DNA from: Streptomyces sedi
GTDB taxonomy: Bacteria; Actinomycetota; Actinomycetes; Streptomycetales; Streptomycetaceae
Reading direction: 5' to 3'
Assembly: GCF_006335015.1 (NCBI RefSeq)
Contig: NZ_VDGT01000004.1
Coordinates: forward strand, 1-64,000
DNA length: 64,000 bases
Shown here: in pieces, positions 37,098 through 45,592 of the stretch
How the letters are laid out: the number at the start of each line of letters is the position of its first letter
Numbering within the stretch: the first letter of the stretch is position 1
The notes under the pieces: generated by a model
Told to the model about the DNA's origin: nothing
Database searches by the model: none
Seen by the model: the letters and a program-made list of their open reading frames with translations, nothing else
Made by a program: the position numbers and the translations under genes

Positions 37098-38438
37098 TCA
37101 ACTCCCCGCAGGTACGGTCTCGACCGCCGTCGAGGCCCCGGGCCGGAAACGAGCAAGAGCGGGCAGCACCGGAGTCCGGTGGGTATGGATCGCGCAGTGC
37201 GTGGCAGCGTCGGTCAGCGACAGGTACGGGGTGCGCGCCCGTGTCCAACGCCCGGAGGAATCGGCGGCCACGGCGAGGCCGGGGCGTTCGGCGGGGATGG
37301 CGCAGGCGGCCGTGACGGCTTCGGGCGCGATGTCGCCGAGGGCCATCTTCGCGGAGGCTTCGTCGTTGACTCGGTGGCAGACGCGACCGGTCAACTGGGC
37401 GCGGAGCATGGTGGCCCCCTTGCCCAACTCGGCGCCGAAGCGCTGCCCACAGACCTCCAGGTAGATCCCGGCTGCGCGGCCGAGTTGCGCCAGCCGCACG
37501 AGATGCGTCACCAACTCGTCCCGCCGTTCCTCGTCCTTCCGCGTCGCGGTCAGGAACAGCTCCGCCACCTCGTCCACGAACACCACCACCGGCATCGGCC
37601 GTTCCTCCTCCGGCAACCCCCACACATCCGACGTGGCCCCGTCGTCCCGTTGCCGGGCGCGTATGAGGTCATAGCGCTCCTCCATCAACGCCACGAGCGC
37701 GGGCAGGAGTTGACCGGCCTCGGCCGGGTCGGTGGCCAGCGCCGACAGGCGTGGTGCGAACGGAGCCAGCTCGACGCCGCGCTTGCAGTCGATCCCGACC
37801 AGCGCGACCCGCTGCGGGGCAAGGCCGGCAACGAGATGCCGCAGGTACATGGACTTCCCCGACAGCGTCGCGCCGAGGGTGAGTTGATGCGGAACGGTGC
37901 GGTAGTCGCGCACGAACGGCGTGGCGTCCTCCCGCAACGCGACCGGCACCCGCAGCAACCCGTCACCGCCGTCGCTCGTTCTCGGCATTCGCACGTCGTT
38001 GAGTACGTCGAAGCCGACCAGGCGCAGTTCCACTACACCCGGTTTGACCTCGGCGACGTGCACGGCGTGGACGCTCCACGCGTGGCGGAGGCGTTCGGTC
38101 GCGGCGGCCAGGTCGGCTACCTCCTGCCCAGGGGCGAGCCGCAGCCGCACCCGCAACCCCGTGGCTGTCGGACGCACCAACCCACGCCGAGGCGGAACAG
38201 GCCGCACCTCCCGACGCGTCGTCGCCCGAACAGCCAACGCCCGCAACCGGGACGGAGGAACGGCCAGCCCGCACGCCTCCATGACCGACCCGTAAGTGGT
38301 CAGCAACCGGACAACTGACCACGGCAGGCCGACCGTTGACCAGTACAGACGCGGGCACCTCGCGCGGGCGAGGGCTGCGCCCCCGGCAGCGGCGGCCACC
38401 GGGGCGCCGGTGCTCAACAGGGTGACCAGTTCGGACAC
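37098..38438 (-). CDS. traB: TraB-type FtsK/SpoIIIE DNA translocase
   Basis: 446 residues. Walker A is GATLSGKS (189-196) and the Walker B region is PVVVFVDEVAELF. An N-terminal hydrophobic segment anchors it. TraB alone transfers double-stranded plasmid or element DNA between mycelia through a hexameric pore, recognising short clt repeats. The following SpdB gene starts directly after it. Confidence 0.9.
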   Translation of the reverse strand: MSELVTLLSTGAPVAAAAGGAALARARCPRLYWSTVGLPWSVVRLLTTYGSVMEACGLAVPPSRLRALAVRATTRREVRPVPPRRGLVRPTATGLRVRLRLAPGQEVADLAAATERLRHAWSVHAVHVAEVKPGVVELRLVGFDVLNDVRMPRTSDGGDGLLRVPVALREDATPFVRDYRTVPHQLTLGATLSGKSMYLRHLVAGLAPQRVALVGIDCKRGVELAPFAPRLSALATDPAEAGQLLPALVALMEERYDLIRARQRDDGATSDVWGLPEEERPMPVVVFVDEVAELFLTATRKDEERRDELVTHLVRLAQLGRAAGIYLEVCGQRFGAELGKGATMLRAQLTGRVCHRVNDEASAKMALGDIAPEAVTAACAIPAERPGLAVAADSSGRWTRARTPYLSLTDAATHCAIHTHRTPVLPALARFRPGASTAVETVPAGS

Positions 38439-38439
38439 G

Positions 38440-38790
38440 TCAGGCCCCCGCCGAGGCCGGGAGGGCGGCCGGGGTGACGGCGGCGGCGCGGAAGGCGATG
38501 CCGTGGCGGGACTGGCCGTTGAAGACCGACTCCCACGGCCGGGCGATCAGCCCCGGCAGCGCGACCGGGCCGCCGAGGGCCAGGCCCTCGGAGACGCCGG
38601 ACTCGGGGACGGTCACCTGGAGGAGGGAGGATTCCCCGTCCTCCAGGTAGACGACGCCAACCTTCATCAACGCTTCGCCCGTCACGGCGTCCTTGGCGAT
38701 CTCCCCGGTCTGCCGGTCGCGGACCTTGGGGGCCGGCTCCTCGGTCAGCAGGATGGTGGCGGCGGAGGTCTCAACTCGGATGGTGCGCAC
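38440..38790 (-). CDS. AICE protein upstream of traB
   Basis: 116 residues from GTG at 38790 (MRTIRVETSAATILLTEEPA), with a GAGGAG 9 nt upstream; a longer start at 38823 is possible. It has DRQTGEIAKDAVTGEALMKV and YLEDGESSLLQVTVPESGV. I recognise it as a frequent AICE gene next to traB but no function is known. It ends 1 bp before traB. Confidence 0.75.
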   Translation of the reverse strand: MRTIRVETSAATILLTEEPAPKVRDRQTGEIAKDAVTGEALMKVGVVYLEDGESSLLQVTVPESGVSEGLALGGPVALPGLIARPWESVFNGQSRHGIAFRAAAVTPAALPASAGA

Positions 38791-38841
38791 GCTCGTTAAC
38801 TCCTCGTACGGTTTTCCAGACACCGGGACGACCGTGTACGG

Positions 38842-38934
38842 CTAGTCGTCTAGACAAGATGCGATCCGGTGGCCCCGCGGGTGTGGTGGCGTGGTCCAGT
38901 GTGCCACACCTCTGACTACTCGTCTATACGAGTA
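38842..38934. promoter_or_regulatory. Candidate KorSA operators in the transfer-operon control region
   Basis: Two sites: CTAGTCGTCTAGAC at 38842-38855 and the palindrome TACTCGT-CTAT-ACGAGTA at 38917-38934 (perfect 7-bp arms). They lie between the divergent ends of the repressor gene and the gene before traB, suitably placed to control the transfer operon. Confidence 0.55.
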
Positions 38935-38997
38935 TGGGTGTTGGTGTGTACGAGTCGTTCCGACCGGCTCCCGAAGAAGCCGTCCTGTCAGGTGCCG

Positions 38998-39786
38998 TCA
39001 ATTGGCGGGGAGTTGGTAGGCCAGCACGTAGGCGTCGGCGGCCATCACGGTGTCGCAGACCTCGACCGCGCGGCCCTCGGTGTCGTAGGCGGTGCGCACG
39101 AGGTGGATGACGGGGACGCCGGCGGCCAGGTGGAGGCTCTTGACCTCGGCGGGGGTGGGCATCCGGGCGCGCACCTCTTCGTCGAAGTGGTCGAGGCGGT
39201 GGCCGAGTTCTTCCAACCGGGCGTAGATGCCGCCGGGACCCGGGTTGGGCTGGGCGATGGGGGTGTCGCGGGCGATGTCCAACGGCAGGAACGAGGCCGC
39301 GAACTCGACCGGCCGCCCATCCAGCAGGTAACGCCGCCTACGCGCCAGGACCTTGCGCGGCTCACCGAGCCTTGTGGCGATGTCGCGGGTGGGGCGTTCC
39401 TCCTTGACCTGGAGGTTGTCCACCTCGGGACGGCTCCCGGCCGCCTCGGCCTCCACCGTGAACGCGGACTTCCCCTGATCCCGATGCCGCCGCGCGAACC
39501 GGTCGGAGGCGAGGCGCCGCACGGGCGGCCGGGGGCGGACGAAGACGCCCTTGCCGTGCTCGGAGTGCACCAGCCCTTCGCCCTGGAGGACGGAGAGCGC
39601 GTTGCGTACGGTCATACGGGAGACGCCGAAGTGCTCCACCAGCTCGGACTCCGATGGCAGCTTGGCGCCCTCCTTGAAGCGGCCCTTGTCGATCGCTTCG
39701 CGCAGCCGGTCGGCGATCTGGCGGAAGACCGCCCGGTCACTGGTGGAATCCAGCGAGCCGAGAACGCCGGAGGAAAGAGGCGCCAT
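38998..39786 (-). CDS. korSA: GntR/HutC-family repressor (KorSA-like)
   Basis: 262 residues. A winged helix-turn-helix (about 20-80; KLPSESELVEHFGVSRMTVR, LVHSEHGKGVFVR) precedes a UTRA ligand-binding domain (about 100-255). Start ATG follows AAAGGAG. KorSA of pSAM2 represses pra and so replication and transfer; the site TATCTAGACGAGA lies 18 bp upstream of this start, consistent with autoregulation. Confidence 0.85.
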   Translation of the reverse strand: MAPLSSGVLGSLDSTSDRAVFRQIADRLREAIDKGRFKEGAKLPSESELVEHFGVSRMTVRNALSVLQGEGLVHSEHGKGVFVRPRPPVRRLASDRFARRHRDQGKSAFTVEAEAAGSRPEVDNLQVKEERPTRDIATRLGEPRKVLARRRRYLLDGRPVEFAASFLPLDIARDTPIAQPNPGPGGIYARLEELGHRLDHFDEEVRARMPTPAEVKSLHLAAGVPVIHLVRTAYDTEGRAVEVCDTVMAADAYVLAYQLPAN

Positions 39787-39803
39787 GGAAGTACTCCTTT
39801 AGG

Positions 39804-39816
39804 TATCTAGACGAGA
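39804..39816. promoter_or_regulatory. Candidate KorSA operator at its own promoter
   Basis: TATCTAGACGAGA lies between korSA and the divergent Nudix gene. Related half-sites ACTCGTCTAGCA (40294-40305) and ACGAGTATACGAG (40354-40366) stand in front of the 40385 gene. All share CTCGT/ACGAG around TCTA or GTAT. Confidence 0.5.
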
Positions 39817-39871
39817 AGCTGAGTTCTGTTGCTACGGTGGGAAGCCTAGCCAGTCGAGAGGGCCGAGGAAC

Positions 39872-40303
39872 ATGAGTCGTGAGCGTCCGCACTCCGTCAG
39901 CGTTGCGGGAGTGATCGTGGACGATCAGGGACGTGCACTGCTGATCAAGCGGCGCGACAACGGCAAGTGGGAACCGCCCGGGGGCGTGCTGGAGGCCGGG
40001 GAGACGATCCCCGAGGCCCTGGAACGCGAAGTCCTCGAAGAGACCGGCATGAAGATCGCCGCGCCCGCAGCCCTCACGGGCGTCTACAAGAACATGACCG
40101 GCCTGATTGTCTCCCTGGTCTTCCGCTGCACCGCCATCGGCGGCCAGCCGACGACCGGGGACGAGACCAGCGAACTGCGCTGGGTCACCCGCGAGGACGT
40201 CTCGACACTGGTCGACGAGGCGTACGCGGTCCGCGTCACGGACGCCCTGGACGGGGCCAACCCGCCGGCGGTCCGCGCGCACGACGGCGTGCGACTCGTC
40301 TAG
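39872..40303 (+). CDS. pif: Nudix hydrolase, Pif-like transfer immunity factor
   Basis: 143 residues. The Nudix box spans 38-60 (GGVLEAGETIPEALE, then REVLEETG). In pSAM2 the Nudix-domain Pif protein blocks redundant transfer between cells that already carry the element. Position next to korSA in an AICE supports the same role; substrate unknown. Confidence 0.8.
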   Translation: MSRERPHSVSVAGVIVDDQGRALLIKRRDNGKWEPPGGVLEAGETIPEALEREVLEETGMKIAAPAALTGVYKNMTGLIVSLVFRCTAIGGQPTTGDETSELRWVTREDVSTLVDEAYAVRVTDALDGANPPAVRAHDGVRLV

Positions 40304-40384
40304 CACCAACCCATACCCCATAGCCGCCTACCAGCACGGAGAAACTTGTATGCACGAGTATACGAGCACACGTGAGACGGGTAA

Positions 40385-41101
40385 ATGGCCTCAGAACCAT
40401 CGGGCCGACGAACCGCCCCTCAACACGCCTACCGGGTGGCTCCGATGAGCCCGGCGACCACCACCAGGACGACCGTCCCCTACATCACCCAGTGGACCGG
40501 CGAACGTTCCGTGCGCACGGAGGTCGTGGCCCGACGTGGGCGGCTGGCGTACGCGGACGAGCGTTCCTACGACCGGGACACCGGCGGCGTCCTGTGGCGC
40601 CGTGCCCCCTCCACACCGGGCAAGGGCAAGCCGAAGTTCGGCGCGGTCCACCCGCTACGCCAACGCGTCGCGCTGGCGGGCCTGTTGTGCCAGGTCTGCG
40701 GAAGCCCGGCGGACCGCAACGAAGACGGCGTGCTCTGGCTCATGGGTGAGGCATCGGACAACCCCGGTGACTGGCCACAGGGGTTGGAGACGGCCCACCC
40801 GCCGGTCTGCCTGCCCTGCGCGACGCTCTCCGTCCGGGCCTGCCCCCACCTCAGAGCACGCTTCGTCGCCCTACGCGTCCGGGCTTGGAGCCTGGTGGGA
40901 GTCCAAGGCGCCCTGTACCAGCCCAGCTACAACGGCCCCGTGCTGACCGGAGGCACCAGCATCGCGTTCGACGACCCCGACATAGATTGGATCATCGCCA
41001 GCCAACTCATCGCCTCACTCGACCGCTTCACCTTCACCGACCTCGAAGCCGAGACCCAAGCGGCCGGCAGCTCCACCAGCAATCACCGGCAGCGTGAGTA
41101 A
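40385..41101 (+). CDS. AICE protein with Cys zinc motifs, unknown function
   Basis: Up to 238 residues; ATG at 40445 (MSPATTTRTTVPYITQW) is an alternative start. CxxC pairs in LCQVCGSPADR and VCLPCATLSVRACPHLRA suggest an HNH-like or treble-clef zinc site. It follows the Nudix gene, with two candidate KorSA half-sites before it. The family is common in Streptomyces mobile DNA, but I know of no assigned function. Confidence 0.7.
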   Translation: MASEPSGRRTAPQHAYRVAPMSPATTTRTTVPYITQWTGERSVRTEVVARRGRLAYADERSYDRDTGGVLWRRAPSTPGKGKPKFGAVHPLRQRVALAGLLCQVCGSPADRNEDGVLWLMGEASDNPGDWPQGLETAHPPVCLPCATLSVRACPHLRARFVALRVRAWSLVGVQGALYQPSYNGPVLTGGTSIAFDDPDIDWIIASQLIASLDRFTFTDLEAETQAAGSSTSNHRQRE

Positions 41102-41150
41102 CAACCTTCTCTACGACATCAAGACGCCGCGCAAGCGCGGCGCGCACGGC

Positions 41151-41174
41151 AGCGGCGGCCCCCGGGCCGCCGCT
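41151..41174. terminator. Hairpin after the 40385 gene
   Basis: A perfect 10-bp GC stem (AGCGGCGGCC / GGCCGCCGCT) with a CCCG loop lies 50 bp after the stop, preceded by a second stem, GCCGCGC / GCGCGGC near 41127. Confidence 0.7.
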
Positions 41175-41311
41175 CCTGTCTCCGCCCCGCTCCGGCCCGC
41201 AGCCGCCGGCCGCGCACCACAGTGCAGTTCGTGAAGGGTTGCTGTTCCGGGCGCCGTCGTGGCTGGGGGTCGGCTCCACGGCTTTACGCACCTGCCGGGC
41301 TCGGGGCCCGC

Positions 41312-41410
41312 GTCGGGCAAGGACAGGGGGCCATCGGCCGGATTAACCGGGCAGGGCTCCGCCCCGCCCGATCAGCTGAGCAAGCGTACGGCCCCCTGCC
41401 CATGCCCGAC
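41312..41410. other. Large structured non-coding element (origin, clt or ncRNA candidate)
   Basis: Two 21-bp arms (41312-41332 and 41390-41410; 19 of 21 complementary) enclose a loop that itself contains a 10-bp hairpin (CGGGCAGGGC / GCCCCGCCCG, 41348-41370). No convincing gene occupies 41175-41640. The location between core AICE genes and cargo suits a replication origin or transfer site. Confidence 0.5.
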
Positions 41411-41640
41411 CCCAACCCCGACAGGACACCGCCCAAACCCGCTCCACCGACCTTGGCCCGGGTGTGGCGCCCGGCAGAGGGACTGTGCATGGCTGCCACC
41501 GCCCCCTGCAGCTACGACGAAGAGTCCTTCAGCGCATCAGATCGGTTCCGCCATCTATGCCCCAATGGCATGCCGGCCCAGATACGATCGCCCAGGTAAC
41601 GGAGCGCAGGGGCAGCAGTCGATCAATTTAGGGAACAAAA

Positions 41641-43014
41641 ATGGCGGAAAATCCCAACAAGAGGAGATATCTCAACCGGCCCTCGAATATTCATTTCAGG
41701 GTTGCAGGGTACAAGTCGCTGCGAGATGAAGTTTCCATTCCAGTGCGACCCTTGACTCTCATTGGAGGGGCAAATAGTGCCGGAAAGTCGAGCTTTATGC
41801 AAGCAATTCTCTTGCTGAAGCAGACCATTGAAGCACAGTTTGATCCTGGTCCGCTACTGCTGGACGGGCCCAATGTGGCGATCACTGAGACCAGGCAAAT
41901 GTTTTCACGGGGTAAATCCCAAAGAGATACCTCGAAGATCTTGAGGATCGGGATGTCCACCAAGCGCATGAGCGTGGATCTGTCGTTCGTCAAGGGGGGG
42001 AGAGGTCTGCAGTTGGAAGCAATGGAGGTAGAGCAAGACCAGAAGAGAATGCGAATCCGCGAGGATACGCAAGGGGGTAGAGATCTGATCGATCAGATTC
42101 CGAATTTCCGAAAGCAGACCTACAGGAGAATCCTCGATTCCGAGGAAGATGTCTCCCTCTTTACAAGAAGAGATCGTTGCTTTTTCGAAGTAGTTATTAA
42201 GATGGGGGGCCTCACGGGAGTAGGCGTCCCTTACGACCCCGTGAATCTATTTCGCCGGATCGCTCTTGATGTTATCCATGTCCCAGGTCTTCGTGGGAAT
42301 CCCGAACGGGTCTATCCAAATTCGGCGGTGGGGTCCGCATTTCCTGGAACTTTCGAAAAATACGTAGCCAGCTTGATCCACGACTGGCAGACTCCCAGGA
42401 AAGAGAAAGCAGATCATCTAAAATCGCTGAACCGTGACCTCGAAGAGCTGGGTCTCACTTGGAAAATTACCGCCCGCCCGGTCAACGACACGAGCGTTGA
42501 GTTGCTCGTCGGTCGGATGCCGCACGCGCAGCAAGGGGGCGCACATGACGTAGTAAATATCGCCGATGTGGGTTTCGGGGTATCTCAGACGCTCCCGGTC
42601 CTGGTTGCTCTATCGGTAGCCCGACCTGGGCAGATCGTTTATTTGGAACAACCCGAAATTCATCTTCACCCTAAAGCTCAGTCGATTCTTGCTGGGATCC
42701 TCGTTCGCCACGCCAAACGGGGAGTAATGATCGTGGCAGAAACGCATAGTTCGCTTCTTATAAAGGCGGTCCAAACGTCATTGGCTCGAGGGGAAATTGG
42801 CCCTTCCCAAACAGCCCTCCACTGGTTCGGGAGATCGCCTGAAACGGGTGTCACTACTGTGAGAACAGCGGAATTGGACGAGCTGGGACGCTTTGGAGAT
42901 TGGCCTATCGACTTCGATGATATCGCACTAGAGGCCGAAATGGGCTATCTGGATGCAGTCGAGAATCGATTGGCTGTTGATGCCGAAGCAGGAGAGGGTG
43001 GGGAAAATGAGTGA
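41641..43014 (+). CDS. AAA ATPase (DUF3696/OLD-like) of candidate defence pair
   Basis: 457 residues. It has Walker A GGANSAGKS (42-50), a signature-like GFGVSQTLPVL (311-321), Walker B YLEQPEIHLHPKAQ (334-347) and an H-loop AETHSS (366-371). This is the SMC/OLD-type ATPase family seen in many two-gene anti-phage systems, usually paired with a nuclease; no TOPRIM domain follows. GC is well below that of its neighbours. It overlaps the PIN-like gene by 8 bp. Confidence 0.85.
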   Translation: MAENPNKRRYLNRPSNIHFRVAGYKSLRDEVSIPVRPLTLIGGANSAGKSSFMQAILLLKQTIEAQFDPGPLLLDGPNVAITETRQMFSRGKSQRDTSKILRIGMSTKRMSVDLSFVKGGRGLQLEAMEVEQDQKRMRIREDTQGGRDLIDQIPNFRKQTYRRILDSEEDVSLFTRRDRCFFEVVIKMGGLTGVGVPYDPVNLFRRIALDVIHVPGLRGNPERVYPNSAVGSAFPGTFEKYVASLIHDWQTPRKEKADHLKSLNRDLEELGLTWKITARPVNDTSVELLVGRMPHAQQGGAHDVVNIADVGFGVSQTLPVLVALSVARPGQIVYLEQPEIHLHPKAQSILAGILVRHAKRGVMIVAETHSSLLIKAVQTSLARGEIGPSQTALHWFGRSPETGVTTVRTAELDELGRFGDWPIDFDDIALEAEMGYLDAVENRLAVDAEAGEGGENE

Positions 43015-43525
43015 CAGAGTGGTCGTTGACGCCTGCGTAGGTCGAGAGGCAGGGGAGACGAACGCTCCACGCTCCAAATCTTCTCGCCTTGTGCTCGAAG
43101 CGATCCTGCGGCAGGGGGTCTTCGTTGATTTTTCTCCCGAGGTCGATCGAGAGTGGAGAAAGCATGCATCCAGGATTTCTATCATGTGGCAGACTCGGAT
43201 GATCGCCAAGAGGAGACTCAACAAAGTCAGAGATAAGCCGAGTGCTCTTTTGAGGAAACATGTGAGAGATCTGCTAGGGAACCCCGATGATATTGCGGCA
43301 TTGAATAAAGACGTTCATCTGTTAGAGCTGGCTTTAGCGTATGGCTCCGGAATAATCTCGAGCGACGATAGGTCGGGGCGTCTTTCGCGTATTGTCGCTG
43401 AAGGGTATAGACCGCTCAGGCGGGTGCAGTGGGTTAGCCCGCACGATCCAGAAGGCTCTTGCCTGGCGTGGGTTGCTGGGACGCTCGCAGACAAGGAGGT
43501 CGGCAGATTGGGTGACGGGGGCTGA
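43007..43525 (+). CDS. PIN-like nuclease of candidate defence pair
   Basis: 172 residues from ATG at 43007. Acidic positions match a PIN active site: D8 (VVVDACVG), E45/E49 (FSPEVDREW), D102 (DVHLLELALAYGSG) and D120/D121 (ISSDDRS). PIN domains are usually RNases. Overlap with the ATPase gene suggests the two proteins act together, with the ATPase perhaps sensing infection and the PIN protein cutting RNA. I know of no named system with exactly this pair. Confidence 0.75.
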   Translation: MSDRVVVDACVGREAGETNAPRSKSSRLVLEAILRQGVFVDFSPEVDREWRKHASRISIMWQTRMIAKRRLNKVRDKPSALLRKHVRDLLGNPDDIAALNKDVHLLELALAYGSGIISSDDRSGRLSRIVAEGYRPLRRVQWVSPHDPEGSCLAWVAGTLADKEVGRLGDGG

Positions 43526-43753
43526 ATTTCGGCTGCAGAAGATAGAAACGGGTGTGTCACGGATTCTTCCTCTGAGCAGACGAGGGCGGGAGACGTGGGT
43601 GTGATTTGAAGCCGTGGAATCGTTTCACGAAGCGTGCCGTGTCGGCACACGTGACGGGTCTTAGCGGTGGTACGGCAGTGGAGTACAGCAACGCGAGCAA
43701 CCAGCGGCCCATCACCGTCTCGCAAAGCTCTCACGGCGGCCTCTTCGACCTTC

Positions 43754-43788
43754 GATGACCGGTCTCTTTCGATCTACAGACCAGAAGG
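43754..43788 (+). repeat. 35-bp sequence shared with the tRNA-Arg att region
   Basis: 32 of 35 bases match 1639-1673, which runs into the tRNA-Arg fragment. It ends in CTACAGACCAGAAGG, like an attachment core around the tRNA-Arg anticodon loop, but continues here into unrelated sequence. Confidence 0.7.
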
Positions 43789-43830
43789 CGGCCATGTCAG
43801 CATGACAGGTCGGTTCGGGGCCAGGGCCAC

Positions 43831-44121
43831 TTACCGCCCAGTCGGCGAGCCGCCGATTGGGCACAGGTCACCCTCTGTATCAGCTCGCAATGAGGTGGTT
43901 GAGTCGACGGACCAGGCGAGGTGGAGTGGGGGTTTGCGGTCGCTAGGAATCAGCCCTGGTGGGGTGGCTTCATGCTCGACTGTGAAGGCACAGAGCGTCC
44001 AGGACAGAGCCCGGGCGTATGGCGGGCGTCGTCGCAGCCGCCACCAGAAGTTCGTGCCGTTAACGGCGACGCGTCGCGAGCCCTTGCGGGGGCAGCACCA
44101 TGGCTCCTCCCCAACCGCCAA
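43831..44121 (-). pseudogene. Decayed partial copy of the 44553 gene
   Basis: Clear nucleotide and protein similarity to the intact gene at 44553-44942, including flanking bases upstream of its start. Relative to that gene, a one-base insertion in a C-run just after the equivalent ATG shifts the frame, and similarity fades after about 55 residues. It sits just inside attR, so it belongs to the element. Confidence 0.7.
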
Positions 44122-44282
44122 GGTGCCAGCAAGTCTCGTCCGCCGCCCGTCTCATTTTGCGTCTCATTCAGCGGCGTTCACTGCCGGTCCGGCGGGGCCG
44201 CTGCCCATGTCACGCTTGGCCCACAGCAGCTGACAGATTCAGGTGAACGGGCTCGAACGGTCGGCGACGAGGCGCCAACAGA

Positions 44283-44397
44283 CTTGGAAAGCGTGTTGGG
44301 TTCACACCCTCACGAGTTCGAATCTCGTATCCTCCGCCCAGCCTTCACCGGGCTGTCACGAAGCCCCGACCGGCTCGCCGGTCGGGGCTTCGTCGTG
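44283..44397. repeat. attR, 115-bp direct repeat copy 2
   Basis: Identical to 33003-33117: tRNA-Ser 3' half plus terminator. Here the 5' half of the tRNA is missing, so this copy is the displaced end. Confidence 0.93.
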
Positions 44398-44552
44398 GTG
44401 TCGTCCCGGTGTCGGTGTGCGCGACGCCCGTTGGCCGAGCGCGTTCGCCCTGCCGGCGTGGGGGAGCGTCGTCGTTGGTGACGCGGGGCGGTGCTCCGGG
44501 GCCGTTGGGCTCGTCGGGTGGCACGGAGGTCGTCAGCGCGGACGCGGATCTT

Positions 44553-44942
44553 CTACTGGATCGGCGGAGTGACGTTGGTCGTCGTTGCTGTCGCCCCGCG
44601 GGTCGGATCGTGAGACGGCGGCGCTCGGAACGGAATGGACACGTCGAGGCGGAACGGGGAGCCGGGGGTCGTCGGGGTCCAGCCCGTGTGGAGGGCGTGC
44701 CGGATCGCCCGGGCCACGTCGGACGGGAGCACGGGTTCGGCCGGGTGTCCCATCCAGTTGCTCGGGTGGGGTTGGTCGGTGGTGACGACGAGGGTGGTTC
44801 CGGGGGTGTCCGCGTGCTCGGCGGCGAAGGTGCAGGGGGTCCAGCCCATGCCCTGGTCGTAGGTCGGGCGTCGGCGCACCCGCCAGCGGAAGGTCGTGCC
44901 GTTGACGACGATGCGTCGGGCGCCCCTGCGGGGGAGTGCCAT
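44553..44942 (-). CDS. Hypothetical protein, paralogue of the pseudogene in the AICE
   Basis: 129 residues, basic, MALPRRGARRIVVNGTTFRW and RPTYDQGMGWTPCTFAAEHA. No domain recognised; the tail is low complexity. First chromosomal gene after attR. Upstream, about 45000-45110, is low-complexity CCGAA/GGGAA-type DNA. Confidence 0.65.
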   Translation of the reverse strand: MALPRRGARRIVVNGTTFRWRVRRRPTYDQGMGWTPCTFAAEHADTPGTTLVVTTDQPHPSNWMGHPAEPVLPSDVARAIRHALHTGWTPTTPGSPFRLDVSIPFRAPPSHDPTRGATATTTNVTPPIQ

Positions 44943-45113
44943 GGTTCCTCCTCAACGCCCCCAGGGTGCCAGCGGGTTGGCCGCCGGCGCGCGTCGTTTC
45001 GTGTCGTGGGGGTGGGGAGCTTCCGGCGAACCGAACCGAACCGAACCGGCGCCGTCGTGGCCGGAAGGGAAGGGAAGGGGACGGAACGGAAGGGAACGCG
45101 TGCTGGGCCGGGT

Positions 45114-45374
45114 TCAGCGAGTGCCGCGCACGGCGCGGCGGTTGGCCTCGGCGACGCGGGCGCGCAGTGACTCGCTGGCGCTGATGGGGCGCAGGTCCTC
45201 CGGGTTCGCCGTCCACTCGCGACCGCCGCCCGGGGGCCGCAGATACACGCGGCCGGAGAGGTGTGCCATGATCCGGCCGACCTGGTCGCTGGTGACGTCG
45301 CGTGCCATGGTGCCGATCTCCAGGCCGGGAGCTCCCGGGCCTCGACGGTCGGGGCTGTGGGGGTCGCTGCTCAT
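45114..45374 (-). CDS. Small hypothetical protein
   Basis: 86 residues from ATG at 45374 (MSSDPHSPDRRGPGAPGLEI). The core reads MARDVTSDQVGRIMAHLSGR and RPISASESLRARVAEANRR. No function recognised. A longer start at 45458 exists. Confidence 0.6.
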   Translation of the reverse strand: MSSDPHSPDRRGPGAPGLEIGTMARDVTSDQVGRIMAHLSGRVYLRPPGGGREWTANPEDLRPISASESLRARVAEANRRAVRGTR

Positions 45375-45592
45375 GCGCCGGGCTCCGGAAGCGTGGACGG
45401 TATGCCGCCTGATGTCGGCTTGGTCACTCCCTACCATGCCCGAACCGGCCGGGGGCAAAAGGCCCGGGTCCCGCTCTCAGAGCAAAAATTGAGGTTGCCG
45501 GCGCCCCTCTTCGCGCCTCGGCGCCGGTTGGTGGCCGGCGCGCCACGGTGCGCGTCGGGCGCTACTCAGGGTGCGCGTCGGGCGACTTGGGG

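Noticed and set aside
41222..41729. Open frames across the AICE non-coding segment
   Set aside because: They cross strong hairpins and run into the ATPase gene; no protein features.
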